64,000 nt of DNA. It comes from Micavibrio sp. UBA2137. GTDB taxonomy: Bacteria > Pseudomonadota > Alphaproteobacteria > Micavibrionales > Micavibrionaceae. A model generated the notes under the pieces. That model had not been told where the DNA came from. It ran no database searches and worked only from the letters and a program-made list of their open reading frames with translations. The stretch spans positions 779,042-843,041 of the forward strand of contig DCXL01000004.1 in the NCBI GenBank assembly GCA_002328415.1, given 5' to 3'. The position numbers and the translations under genes were made by a program. Each line of letters opens with the position of its first letter. The first letter of the stretch is position 1. Of this stretch, positions 43,804 to 52,034 are shown piece after piece.

Positions 43804-44784
43804 TTAGGTGCGCACGTTCTCAAACGGATCGTCATGAATATTTGCATCAAATCCAAAGGCGCTCCAGCTTTTCTTCAAGTCCTGCGGAAGAGGTGCTTTG
43901 ACATCCATGATCTGACCTGTTTTTGGATGAACAAACTGCACACGATAGGCATGCAGGTGTAAACGCGCGCTCACACCAATGGCATCAAATGAATCTGTTA
44001 CACCCTGATATTTATCATCACCCAATATAGGACAGTCCAGCGCATATGTTGCATGTGCGCGAATTTGATGGGTGCGCCCTGTGCGTGGCCAGAAAGCTAT
44101 GGCCGCAGCGTCATGTCCCGCGCTTTCCAAAACAGCATATTCTGTTTTTGCAAATTTGCCCTCTTCCTCATCAATAATCATTGTGTCCTTCATCGTGCCC
44201 GTTCCCTTACCAAGGGGTGCAATAAGGCTTCCTTGTGTTACCTCGGGCACACCAACTGTAATCGCCCAATAATATTTACGGATGTCGCGCGATTGAAAAA
44301 TCTTACCTAGCTTTTCAAGTGTTGCGCGCTTACGTGCACAAATCAAAACGCCTGATGTATCACGGTCCAGTCGATGAGCTAGCTTTGGTCGCAGACCTTT
44401 TTTATCAGTCATGCTTTCGAGCAAACCATCCACGTGACGCGTAATTTTAGAACCACCTTGTGCGGGCAAACCATAAGGCTTGTTAATCACAAGGATATCA
44501 CCGTCATCAAAAAGCGTAATAGATTTCAAGAAATCCTTGTCACCCGCCTTCGGCTTAAATTGTGTTGGTCCGTGTTTATCCTCCATCGGAGGCAAGCGCA
44601 CCTCCTGTCCTGCGCTAATGCGCGCATCGCCTTTCACACGTTTGCCATCGACACGTACCTGTCCCGTGCGGATCATCTTCTGTAAAAGCGCAAAGGGCGT
44701 GTTTCCAATCTGCTTTTTCAGCCATCTGTCCAAGCGCTGACCGTCTGAGGCCTCATCAACAATAACGTTTTCTACAGTTTTCAT
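43804..44784 (-). CDS. RluA-family 23S rRNA pseudouridine synthase (RluC-like)
   Basis: A 326-residue enzyme that isomerises uridines in rRNA. An N-terminal S4 RNA-binding domain (about 10-75: DGQRLDRWLKKQIG, VRVDGKRVKGDARI) is followed by the catalytic domain with motif II HRLDRDTSGVLICAR, where the Asp is the nucleophile, and FWPRTGRTHQIRAHATY. RluC-type function at 23S positions 955/2504/2580 is the likeliest by family. The ATG at 44784 overlaps the crcB stop (ATGA), which sets the start; the frame is open eight codons further upstream. Confidence 0.92.
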   Translation of the reverse strand: MKTVENVIVDEASDGQRLDRWLKKQIGNTPFALLQKMIRTGQVRVDGKRVKGDARISAGQEVRLPPMEDKHGPTQFKPKAGDKDFLKSITLFDDGDILVINKPYGLPAQGGSKITRHVDGLLESMTDKKGLRPKLAHRLDRDTSGVLICARKRATLEKLGKIFQSRDIRKYYWAITVGVPEVTQGSLIAPLGKGTGTMKDTMIIDEEEGKFAKTEYAVLESAGHDAAAIAFWPRTGRTHQIRAHATYALDCPILGDDKYQGVTDSFDAIGVSARLHLHAYRVQFVHPKTGQIMDVKAPLPQDLKKSWSAFGFDANIHDDPFENVRT

Positions 44785-45164
44785 GAGAGAGCTCCTCGCA
44801 CAATCCAAAGACCAGCAAAAAGACTTAAAACAGACAGAACAACCGATGCACCGATATATATGGCTGCAAGTCCCAAAGTCTGTTTTTCAATCAATTTCAC
44901 TGCCTCAAACGAAAACGCTGAAAAGGTGGTAAAGCCACCCAACAAACCTACAGTTAAAAAGGCGCGCATACTTTGGGAGACTTCAAGTCCATTAGCAAAA
45001 GCAGCCACAGCCACCCCCATTAAAAACGAACCAATAATATTGACCACAAAAACACCCAACGGCAGCATATTGAAGGGCGTGACAATCCCCATACCGACAT
45101 TAATGAAATGTCGGATAACCGCGCCAAGCGCTCCTCCTGCTGCTATGCTTAAAACAATATTCAT
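44781..45164 (-). CDS. crcB: Fluoride channel CrcB/FluC
   Basis: A dual-topology fluoride exporter of 127 residues with four hydrophobic helices. Family motifs: GGALGAVIRHFIN, VNIIGSFLMGV, and GGFTTFSAFSFE, the last carrying the phenylalanine/serine ion-pathway residues and the central Na+-binding Gly-Gly-x-Thr-Thr. The ATG at 45164 has AGGG in front of it and starts MNIVLSIAAGGALG. I found no fluoride riboswitch upstream. Confidence 0.95.
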   Translation of the reverse strand: MNIVLSIAAGGALGAVIRHFINVGMGIVTPFNMLPLGVFVVNIIGSFLMGVAVAAFANGLEVSQSMRAFLTVGLLGGFTTFSAFSFEAVKLIEKQTLGLAAIYIGASVVLSVLSLFAGLWIVRGALS

Positions 45165-45236
45165 ACTGCCCTTGCTTTCGCCCCTATTCTTCAACATAGT
45201 TATAGCTTATCTGAGTGCGCGTACAAAGGGCTAAAC

Positions 45237-46121
45237 CTAAATAACGCCGAAAATCCAGCCTTCTTTTAAAGCGGCTTGTATACTCATTTTAGCGGGGCGT
45301 GCGATCTCATTCGGAACACTATTTCCTATGCCACAGAGTTGACGCAACCCTGCTGCGGACACAATGGCATCGGCAATATGGTCAGAGACAAAGGGCAAGC
45401 TTATTGAACCAGCCCCTAATCTTTCAAGACAGATGTCCAGATCCCTACAATTATCAATTTTTTTACTTCCCAGATCTGCCCTTTTAATAAATTGGCGCGG
45501 ATATATTTCAGTTATGACCAGCTGTGCCTGATTGCAAGTTTCATCACTGTCAAAAGGCCAGACTGCAAGACGTGCTACACATCTCGCCTTTAAATCATGC
45601 AACATGCGCATACCAGCAAGACCACCTTTCCCCACTTGCGTGGGAGAGAATAACTTAAATGGACTTTCTGGTTGTCCAAGACCTACCTCACCACAGGCCC
45701 ATTCTGTTTCCCGACGAAGCTTTTTGGCATCAAACCATGCGGGCTGCTTGCCACCAAACCAATAATAGTCTGCGTATTTTTCCCAGAACGGCGCAGCATA
45801 ATAATTAGGCACATCCGCACAAACATCCTCAATATGTGCCCAAAGATTTTCTGCGGTTGTCTTTGCCCCAAGCTGTTCTTCCAGTACACGCGCGCCATAA
45901 CCAAAATTACAATCAATCCCAACAAGTGTGCGCGTGTCTTTCTGTGTTTGTACCTCTATCCAGTCAGCCACTTCTGCACGTGACCAGTTTTTATAAATTG
46001 GGGGATGAACAATGTCAGGGTGAGAGCCATCGCGCGTAATTTGTGCCCCCTGAATAGAAGATGTACGTTTGCCTTTTGCACCCGACCAGTCAATGCCTAC
46101 AAATCTGTCAAAATTCAGCAT
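45237..46121 (-). CDS. DUF429-like predicted RNase H-fold protein
   Basis: A 294-residue protein with the start FVGIDWSGAKGKRT and a mid-sequence TLVGIDCNFGYG, both carrying Asp residues in strand-like settings. The late motif SDHIADAIVSAAGLR completes an RNase H-like acidic triad typical of DUF429 relatives. Whether it is a nuclease is unknown. The spacing is operon-like: csaA ends 3 bases upstream. Confidence 0.7.
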   Translation of the reverse strand: MLNFDRFVGIDWSGAKGKRTSSIQGAQITRDGSHPDIVHPPIYKNWSRAEVADWIEVQTQKDTRTLVGIDCNFGYGARVLEEQLGAKTTAENLWAHIEDVCADVPNYYAAPFWEKYADYYWFGGKQPAWFDAKKLRRETEWACGEVGLGQPESPFKLFSPTQVGKGGLAGMRMLHDLKARCVARLAVWPFDSDETCNQAQLVITEIYPRQFIKRADLGSKKIDNCRDLDICLERLGAGSISLPFVSDHIADAIVSAAGLRQLCGIGNSVPNEIARPAKMSIQAALKEGWIFGVI

Positions 46122-46124
46122 TAT

Positions 46125-46463
46125 CTAACTAAGGCGCGCGCCATTAGGCACAGAACCATCAGGCATAATAAGTTTCACGAAGTCATTCTCATCATGGAAG
46201 CCAAGCGTGAGCACTTCCGACATGAACGGCCCAATCTGGCGCGGTGGAAAATTGACAACGGCACAAACCTGCTTGCCCATGAGATTAGCAGCATCATAAT
46301 GCTGTGTAATTTGGGCGGAGGTCTTTTTTTGTCCAATCTCTTCCCCAAAATCAATAATCAGCTTGAGTGCAGGCTTACGTGCCTCTGGGAAGTCCTGCAC
46401 ATCAATGACTGTACCCACGCGAATATCGACTTTCATAAAGTCATCAAAAGTAATCTCAGTCAT
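46125..46463 (-). CDS. csaA: CsaA-type tRNA-binding protein
   Basis: A 112-residue single OB-fold protein of the CsaA/Arc1p group, which binds tRNA and has been described as an export-related chaperone. Diagnostic motifs: FMKVDIRVGTVIDVQDFPEARKP, LIIDFGEEIG, SAQITQHY, and GKQVCAVVNFPPRQIGPFMSEVLTLG. Its start lies inside the last codons of rarA (8-base overlap), so the two are translationally coupled. Confidence 0.94.
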   Translation of the reverse strand: MTEITFDDFMKVDIRVGTVIDVQDFPEARKPALKLIIDFGEEIGQKKTSAQITQHYDAANLMGKQVCAVVNFPPRQIGPFMSEVLTLGFHDENDFVKLIMPDGSVPNGARLS

Positions 46464-47775
46464 GTTTCTTCTTCTCTCTTAACTTTTGCCAGTAATCTAA
46501 ACGCTTACGAATATCACGTTCGAAACCGCGTTCAGGAGGGTCATAAAATGTCTCACGCTCTATCTCATCGGGGAAATAATCCTGCCCCGAGAACCCTTCT
46601 TCCGTATTATGATCGTAATTATAATCTTTGCCGTAACCTTGGTCCTTCATCAAAGACGTTGGTGCGTTTAAGATATGTTTGGGTGGCATGAGCGAGCCTG
46701 TTTCACGGGCGCGTTTCATCGCCAGTTTTGAGGCACTATAAGCCGCATTGGATTTAGGAGCTGTTGCCAAATATATCATGGCTTGTGCAAGTGCCAGCTC
46801 CCCCTCTGGCGAGCCAAGGCGCTCATATGCCTCCCACGCATTCAGACAAATTTGAAGGGCTTGGGGGTCGGCCATGCCCACATCCTCAACCGCCATGCGC
46901 ACCATACGCCTTGCGATATAACGTGGGTCCTCACCCCCATCCAGCATGCGCGAAAACCAGTAAAGCGCCGCATCAGCATCACTGCCGCGCATTGATTTAT
47001 GAAGGGCGGATATCAGATTATAATGGCTATCATCTTTTTTATCGTAAAGAGGGGCGCGTTTTTGCAGCGTTTGAAATAGCTTGTCCGTATCCCATGGATT
47101 ATCGGATTTGGCTTGCGTAAAAATTTGCGCAGCAAGGGTTAGAATATAACGCCCATCCCCATCCGCAAGTGCCTTTAACTGCGTTCTGGCCTCATCCGTT
47201 AAGGCAAGTTTTTTGTTTGTAAACTCTTCTGCGCGTTGAAGTAATCTTTCCAACGCCTCCTCATCCAGACGGCGTAACACCAGAACCTGCGCTCGTGAGA
47301 GTACAGCTGAGTTAAGCTCAAAGGACGGATTTTCGGTTGTTGCACCAATAAGCGTGACCGTGCCATCCTCCACCACAGGTAGAAACGCATCCTGTTGGGA
47401 TTTATTAAAGCGGTGAATCTCGTCAACAAAAAGAAGCGTGCCCATACCATTTGATTTACGGATACGGGCCGCCTCGAACACTTTCTTTAAATCCGCAACG
47501 CCAGAGAAAATAGCCGAGATTTGTTCAAAATGCAGGTTTGTATGTTTGGCAAGGATGCGTGCCAATGTGGTTTTTCCGCATCCCGGTGGGCCCCAAAATA
47601 TGAGAGATGGTAACTGACCGCTCTCAAGCATTTGGCGCAGGGGCGCATCCGCACCTATGATATGATCTTGGCCAATGACCTCATCCAAAGTTTGCGGACG
47701 TAAAATGTCAGCAAGTGGACGCGCATTATCGGCTTCCCCTTTTTTCTTATCATTTTCAAACAGGCTTAATGTCAT
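46456..47775 (-). CDS. rarA: Replication-associated recombination protein RarA (MgsA)
   Basis: An AAA+ clamp-loader-like ATPase acting at stalled replication forks. Features in order: RPQTLDEVIGQDHIIG, Walker A FWGPPGCGKTTLARILA, Walker B LLFVDEIHRFNKSQQD, sensor 1 LIGATTENPSFE, then the RarA-specific C-terminal tetramerisation region SMRGSDADAALYWFSRML and ARRMVRMAVEDVGMADP. The ATG at 47775 (MTLSLFENDKKKGEADNARP) gives 439 residues and the family-like start; the frame extends 17 codons further upstream without conservation. Confidence 0.95.
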   Translation of the reverse strand: MTLSLFENDKKKGEADNARPLADILRPQTLDEVIGQDHIIGADAPLRQMLESGQLPSLIFWGPPGCGKTTLARILAKHTNLHFEQISAIFSGVADLKKVFEAARIRKSNGMGTLLFVDEIHRFNKSQQDAFLPVVEDGTVTLIGATTENPSFELNSAVLSRAQVLVLRRLDEEALERLLQRAEEFTNKKLALTDEARTQLKALADGDGRYILTLAAQIFTQAKSDNPWDTDKLFQTLQKRAPLYDKKDDSHYNLISALHKSMRGSDADAALYWFSRMLDGGEDPRYIARRMVRMAVEDVGMADPQALQICLNAWEAYERLGSPEGELALAQAMIYLATAPKSNAAYSASKLAMKRARETGSLMPPKHILNAPTSLMKDQGYGKDYNYDHNTEEGFSGQDYFPDEIERETFYDPPERGFERDIRKRLDYWQKLREKKKHD

Positions 47776-47885
47776 GCCTTTAACATAGACTGCCCGTCTT
47801 ATTTTGACGAGTCTGAATATAAGCAAATTTGAATATGTAAAAACAACTGGACTTGAGAGTAAAAAATGTTATTTTGCAGGGCATA

Positions 47886-48584
47886 ATGAATTGTTTTAAT
47901 CGCATCTCTGGCTTTCAAATTCTTAACCTAGAAGAGGTTGAGACGCTAATGCATGAAATTCACGCACAAGATCGCGATGAAGGCAAATATGGCTATCCTT
48001 ATGTCTATCATTGTTTACGGGCGCGCGATAATGTTGAACTATTGTGGCAGCATGTCCCACAACATCTTATTGATGCGTATTGCAGAGATTTTCCCGAAGA
48101 TTTAGATCCAGAGACAACAGCCAAAGAAACTGCTCTCTTACATGACAGTGTAGAAAATCATCCCAAAAAATATAACATCGACAAACTCGCCATTGCAGGC
48201 GTTGCATCACCAACTCTACATGGTGTTTGCGCACTCACTCGTCCCATAAATGATAACCGTAAATATGATCAGCTTGTTGAAGATGTGATTGCAACAGGGC
48301 ATTTGCCAGCCATTGTTGCCAAGATGGGGGACAATATGGATAACGTGCACCCAGACCGCAACCTTCTTTTAAAAGCCTCAAACCCCAAGAAATTTGTTCG
48401 CATAAAGCCCAAATATTACCACGCAATTAGACGTTTTGCGGAACATCTGGAAATTGATATGGCCGTTGTGCGCGATTTAATCCATGAACAGGCAACACCG
48501 CTTCCCCCAGCTTCAGAGCGCCTTCTTGCACCAGACAAAACGCACCCTAAAGACTTTCGCGATACCCGCATTTCACCGTCATAA
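47886..48584 (+). CDS. HD-domain protein resembling the RelA/SpoT hydrolase domain
   Basis: A 232-residue protein with YPYVYHCLRARDNVELLW, the HD pair in ETALLHDSVENHPKKYN, and a later Asp in IVAKMGDNMDNVHPDRN. These correspond to the metal-binding H...HD...D pattern of SpoT-like (p)ppGpp hydrolases and MESH1-type small hydrolases. No synthetase, TGS or ACT domain is present. Activity is unproven; an HD-type phosphohydrolase is the safest call. The ATG at 47886, with CAGGG upstream, is preferred to the open frame from 47853. Confidence 0.7.
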   Translation: MNCFNRISGFQILNLEEVETLMHEIHAQDRDEGKYGYPYVYHCLRARDNVELLWQHVPQHLIDAYCRDFPEDLDPETTAKETALLHDSVENHPKKYNIDKLAIAGVASPTLHGVCALTRPINDNRKYDQLVEDVIATGHLPAIVAKMGDNMDNVHPDRNLLLKASNPKKFVRIKPKYYHAIRRFAEHLEIDMAVVRDLIHEQATPLPPASERLLAPDKTHPKDFRDTRISPS

Positions 48585-48610
48585 AAAAAGCGACCCGAAA
48601 GTCGCCTTTT
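48583..48610. terminator. Bidirectional terminator between the HD gene and rplQ
   Basis: GCGAC (48590-48594) pairs with GTCGC (48601-48605) around CCGAAA, flanked by seven A's on the left and four T's on the right. It works for both strands: the HD-protein gene (+) and the alpha operon ending with rplQ (-). Confidence 0.82.
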
Positions 48611-48632
48611 AAATTCAATAATACTTTCTTGA

Positions 48633-49301
48633 TTATCTTGTTTTAGGGTCTTCTTTAGCTGCCTTGTCTTTAGCAGTATCTTTGACCTTATCATTTGCAA
48701 GTTTCTCAACAGCTTCTTCGTTCTCAGCCTTTTTAGCAGCCTTTTTCTTCGGAAGCTCTTTCTTTGCATCTGCTGGTTTCTTTTTCGAAGCGGCTTTTTT
48801 ATCATCAGCCTTTTTGGCATCAGCTTTTTTAGCCTCTGATTTTGCTTTTGCATCTTTTTTAGCTGCGGCTGTTGCCTCTGCCTTATCGATGTCAGCTTGT
48901 GCTTCCATATTGTCATTACCGCTGTCCTGACCTTTTGCAGACTCATCACGGTCAACAAATTCAATCACAGCCATAGGGGCAGCGTCACCATAACGGTAGC
49001 CAGCTTTTAAAACACGGATATACCCGCCCTGTCTGTCCTTGTAACGTGGTGCAAGAACATCAAAGATTTTCTTGGCCTGTGTTTCATCACGCATGATTGA
49101 GATGGCACGACGGTAATTTGCGAGGCCACCTTTTTTACCAAGTGTGATCAGCTTTTCAACAAAAGGACGAAGCTCTTTTGCTTTTGGCAAAGTTGTAACA
49201 ATCTGCTCGTGCTTTACAAGTGCAGATGACATATTGGCAAACATCGCTTTTCTGTGCGAGCTTGTACGACCCAATTTACGTTGTTTAATGCGGTGCTTCA
49301 T
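48633..49301 (-). CDS. rplQ: Ribosomal protein L17 with long charged tail
   Basis: Large-subunit protein near the exit tunnel. The conserved core covers residues 1-119 (MKHRIKQRKLGRTSSHRKAM...GYRYGDAAPMAVIEFVDRD). An extension of about 103 residues follows, made almost only of Ala, Lys, Asp and Glu (for example KKADAKKADDKKAASKKKPA). Some alphaproteobacterial L17 proteins carry such tails, but this one is long. Last gene of the alpha operon, followed by a strong terminator. Confidence 0.97.
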   Translation of the reverse strand: MKHRIKQRKLGRTSSHRKAMFANMSSALVKHEQIVTTLPKAKELRPFVEKLITLGKKGGLANYRRAISIMRDETQAKKIFDVLAPRYKDRQGGYIRVLKAGYRYGDAAPMAVIEFVDRDESAKGQDSGNDNMEAQADIDKAEATAAAKKDAKAKSEAKKADAKKADDKKAASKKKPADAKKELPKKKAAKKAENEEAVEKLANDKVKDTAKDKAAKEDPKTR

Positions 49302-49438
49302 AAATTTTCTCCTTTTATCTCAAAGCTGCGGTCTCAAACGTGTGAAACCATTCCACAAACCAGAAAATCACCAGATAAACATGTCCGTTAATTTTCTGTG
49401 CGAGCCACTCTGGCTCTTAAAAGCGTTTAGCCCCTAAA

Positions 49439-50467
49439 TTAGGCGCTAAACGGATCTTCTACACGGCTAACCAACTCTTCGATATTCTCAGGTGGCCATC
49501 CTTCAACGTCCATTCCCAAATGGAGACCCATTTGTGTCAGGACTTCTTTGATTTCGTTCAATGACTTACGTCCGAAGTTTGGTGTACGAAGCATATCTGC
49601 CTCTGATTTTTGAACCAAGTCACCAATGTAAACAATATTGTCGTTTTTCAGGCAGTTTGCTGAACGTACTGACAATTCAAGTTCTTCAACCTTACGAAGA
49701 AGGTTTCTGTTAAATGGCAATACTTCTTCTTCCTCTTCCTTAGCGGCCTCTTTAGGCTCATCAAAGTTAATGAAGATTTGAAGCTGTTCCTGCAAGATAC
49801 GCGCTGCAAAGGCAACGGCATCTTCAGGTGTTACAACACCATTTGTTTCAACTTTCAACATCAGCTTGTCATAGTCTGTACGCTGTCCAACACGTGTATC
49901 TTCAACTTCGTAAGTCACCTTACGCACTGGTGAGAACACTGAGTCAACTGGAATCAAACCAACAGGTGCTTCCTCTGGCTTGTTTTGTGAAGCAGGCTGA
50001 TAACCTTTACCTGTGTTTACAGTCAATTCCATGTTCAGCTTTGCACCTTTATCAAGTGTGCACAAAACAAGGTCAGGGTTCATGATTTCAATATCAGCGC
50101 CTGCTTCGATTTGAGCGGCAGTGACTTCACATGGACCCTCAACGTTAAGACGCATCTTTTTAGGGCCTTCAGCGTGCATGCGCACAGCCAACGCCTTGAT
50201 GTTCAAGATAATGTCTGTCACATCCTCGCGCACACCTTCAATTGATGAGAATTCATGCATCACACCTTCAATCTGAACAGCAGTTACAGCCGCACCTTGA
50301 ATAGATGAGAGCAGAATGCGACGAAGCGCGTTCCCAAGTGTCAAACCAAAACCACGCTCAAATGGCTGCAAAACCAAATTTGCAGAAAACGGGTTATGCT
50401 TATCTGATGAAACATCGATATTGCTTGGTTTGATGGGCTCTAGCCAGTTTTTGTTAATATTCAACAT
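49439..50467 (-). CDS. rpoA: RNA polymerase alpha subunit
   Basis: 342 residues, normal length. The N-terminal dimerisation domain contains FERGFGLTLGNALRRILLSSI and the C-terminal DNA/activator-binding domain contains ELELSVRSANCLKNDNI and LLRTPNFGRKSLNEIKEVL-type sequence (read here as MLRTPNFGRKSLNEIKEVL). The 137-base gap to rplQ holds a GAGCCA/TGGCTC hairpin (49402-49407/49411-49416) without a U-run, possibly an mRNA processing or control element. Confidence 0.98.
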   Translation of the reverse strand: MLNINKNWLEPIKPSNIDVSSDKHNPFSANLVLQPFERGFGLTLGNALRRILLSSIQGAAVTAVQIEGVMHEFSSIEGVREDVTDIILNIKALAVRMHAEGPKKMRLNVEGPCEVTAAQIEAGADIEIMNPDLVLCTLDKGAKLNMELTVNTGKGYQPASQNKPEEAPVGLIPVDSVFSPVRKVTYEVEDTRVGQRTDYDKLMLKVETNGVVTPEDAVAFAARILQEQLQIFINFDEPKEAAKEEEEEVLPFNRNLLRKVEELELSVRSANCLKNDNIVYIGDLVQKSEADMLRTPNFGRKSLNEIKEVLTQMGLHLGMDVEGWPPENIEELVSRVEDPFSA

Positions 50468-50515
50468 GTGTTTTTCCTTTCGACAATCCTTATTTAACCA
50501 ATGGTTTTGTATTCC

Positions 50516-50905
50516 CTAAACGCGACGACGTTTCGACGGACGACAACCATTGTGTGGAATAGGTGTTGTGTCATCAATTGCAGTAACAGTGTAGCCCATT
50601 GACGCAATCGCACGCACAGCAGATTCACGACCACTTCCTGGTCCTGTCACACGCACCTTAAGATTTTTAAGACCATGCTCCTGTGCTTTGCGGCCTGCAT
50701 CTTCAGCAGCCATTTGTGCAGCAAACGGGGTTGATTTACGTGAACCTTTGAAACCCATTGTTCCAGCAGATGACCATGCAATCGCATTGCCTTGCTCATC
50801 AGTGATTGTGATCAATGTGTTGTTAAAGGTCGAATTTACAAACAGAATACCGTCTGTAATATTCTTTTTGACTTTTTTCTTAGTCGCTTTACCTGGACGT
50901 GCCAT
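50516..50905 (-). CDS. rpsK: Ribosomal protein S11
   Basis: 129 residues. Typical features: VNSTFNNTLITITDEQGNAI, GFKGSRKSTPFAAQ, VRVTGPGSGRESAVRAI and the end IPHNGCRPSKRRRV. Platform protein of the small subunit, between rpsM (14 bases upstream) and rpoA. Confidence 0.98.
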   Translation of the reverse strand: MARPGKATKKKVKKNITDGILFVNSTFNNTLITITDEQGNAIAWSSAGTMGFKGSRKSTPFAAQMAAEDAGRKAQEHGLKNLKVRVTGPGSGRESAVRAIASMGYTVTAIDDTTPIPHNGCRPSKRRRV

Positions 50906-50919
50906 ATGCTCTCTCCCCC

Positions 50920-51291
50920 TTATTTCTTCTTACCAGCGATTGGTTTTGCGGGACCTTTGCGTGTACGTGCATTCGTAGATGTTCTCTGTCCGCGAACAGG
51001 AAGACCTTTACGATGACGCAAACCGCGATAGCAGCCCATATCAGTTAGACGCTTGATATTCATTGATACTTGACGACGAAGGTCACCTTCGATTGTGTAA
51101 GAACCTGAGTCAATTTCCTTACGGATTGTATTCAACTCATCTTCTGTCAGATCTTTCATGCGACGTGTCTTATCAATACCTGTTTTTTCACAGATTTGAC
51201 GCGCAATTTCGCGACCGATCCCATGAATATAGGTCAGCGCAATAGTAATACGTTTATTGTCGGGAACGTTAACCCCTGCAATACGAGCCAT
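50920..51291 (-). CDS. rpsM: Ribosomal protein S13
   Basis: 123 residues with the family start MARIAGVNVPDNKRITIALT, YIHGIGREIARQIC and the basic tail RGLPVRGQRT-type region (here GLPVRGQRTSTNARTRKGPA). Contacts the P-site tRNA and the L5 bridge. First gene of a segment with its own strong promoter just upstream. Confidence 0.98.
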   Translation of the reverse strand: MARIAGVNVPDNKRITIALTYIHGIGREIARQICEKTGIDKTRRMKDLTEDELNTIRKEIDSGSYTIEGDLRRQVSMNIKRLTDMGCYRGLRHRKGLPVRGQRTSTNARTRKGPAKPIAGKKK

Positions 51292-51394
51292 GCTTTTCTC
51301 CTCGTGCTCTTAAAATTTCATACCAAACCGTAATGCCGGTTTGTAAACCAAAAAACACGCGCAAAACCTCATATTTACGCGGGATTTTGAGGGG

Positions 51395-51422
51395 AGTATA
51401 GGCATTCGAGGGCCTATGTCAA
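51395..51422 (-). promoter_or_regulatory. Strong promoter for rpsM-rpsK-rpoA-rplQ
   Basis: On the minus strand TTGACA (51417-51422), a 16-base spacer and TATACT (51395-51400), a near-consensus sigma70 pair. The start is expected near 51388, giving a leader of about 95 bases before rpsM. This makes the alpha operon independent of the spc operon. Confidence 0.7.
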
Positions 51423-51424
51423 CA

Positions 51425-51447
51425 GAAAAAATAGCCTTTAAAAGCTA
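51425..51447 (-). terminator. Weak terminator at the end of adk
   Basis: On the minus strand TAGCTT-TTAA-AGGCTA (six pairs, one G-U; 51432-51447) is followed by TTTTTT. The stem includes the adk stop codon. Together with the promoter just downstream it separates adk from rpsM. Confidence 0.5.
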
Positions 51448-52026
51448 GGCCTGCCTTACTTTTTTTAACCCTAGAACATCCATAAGAGAGGCCGTCACCT
51501 CATCCATGCTTTGTGCCCCATCAACAAGGGCGTGAAGCCCCTTGTATTTGTAATAAGGCAAGACATTGGCTGAATAGTCACGATAAAGCGCAAGGCGTGT
51601 TTTAAAGGCCTCGGCAGTGTCATCACCACGCCCTTCTTCGGCAGCACGCTTCATAATGCGCTCTATAAGCGATGCGTCTTCAACATCCAGCTCGATCACA
51701 TAGTCAATCTGCAGATTGCACTCAGAGAGCATCTTGTCCAAAGCCTCAGCCTGAGCCACGGTACGTGGAAACCCATCAAAGATAGCGCCCTTTTGACATG
51801 TGCCGCACTCAATATAGGAACGGATCATGCCGATCACGATATCATCAGAAACAAGCTCCCCACGGTCCATGACCTCCTTGGCCTTAAGACCCAGTTCAGT
51901 GCCCTTAGCAATTTGCTCACGCAACATGTCACCTGTTGAGAGTTGTTTGTACCCAAACTCAGCTTCCAAGCGCTTAGCCTGTGTGCCTTTACCTGCTCCT
52001 GGTGGTCCAAATAGAATAATATTCAT
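51445..52026 (-). CDS. adk: Adenylate kinase
   Basis: Interconverts ATP+AMP and 2 ADP. P-loop FGPPGAGKGTQAKRL, AMP-binding LSTGDMLRE, signature IFDGFPRTVAQAEAL. 193 residues with a short lid (no zinc-binding cysteines; EEGRGDDTAEAFKTRL), as usual for alphaproteobacterial short-form enzymes. Eight bases downstream of secY. Confidence 0.97.
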   Translation of the reverse strand: MNIILFGPPGAGKGTQAKRLEAEFGYKQLSTGDMLREQIAKGTELGLKAKEVMDRGELVSDDIVIGMIRSYIECGTCQKGAIFDGFPRTVAQAEALDKMLSECNLQIDYVIELDVEDASLIERIMKRAAEEGRGDDTAEAFKTRLALYRDYSANVLPYYKYKGLHALVDGAQSMDEVTASLMDVLGLKKVRQA

Positions 52027-52034
52027 GAGAAAAC

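Noticed and set aside
45165..45236. A fluoride riboswitch ahead of crcB
   Set aside because: The 72-base gap shows no crcB-motif pseudoknot elements; crcB is inside an operon here.
46005..46691. A 228-codon plus-strand frame opposite csaA and rarA
   Set aside because: Fully antisense to two clearly identified, translationally coupled genes; composition is not protein-like.
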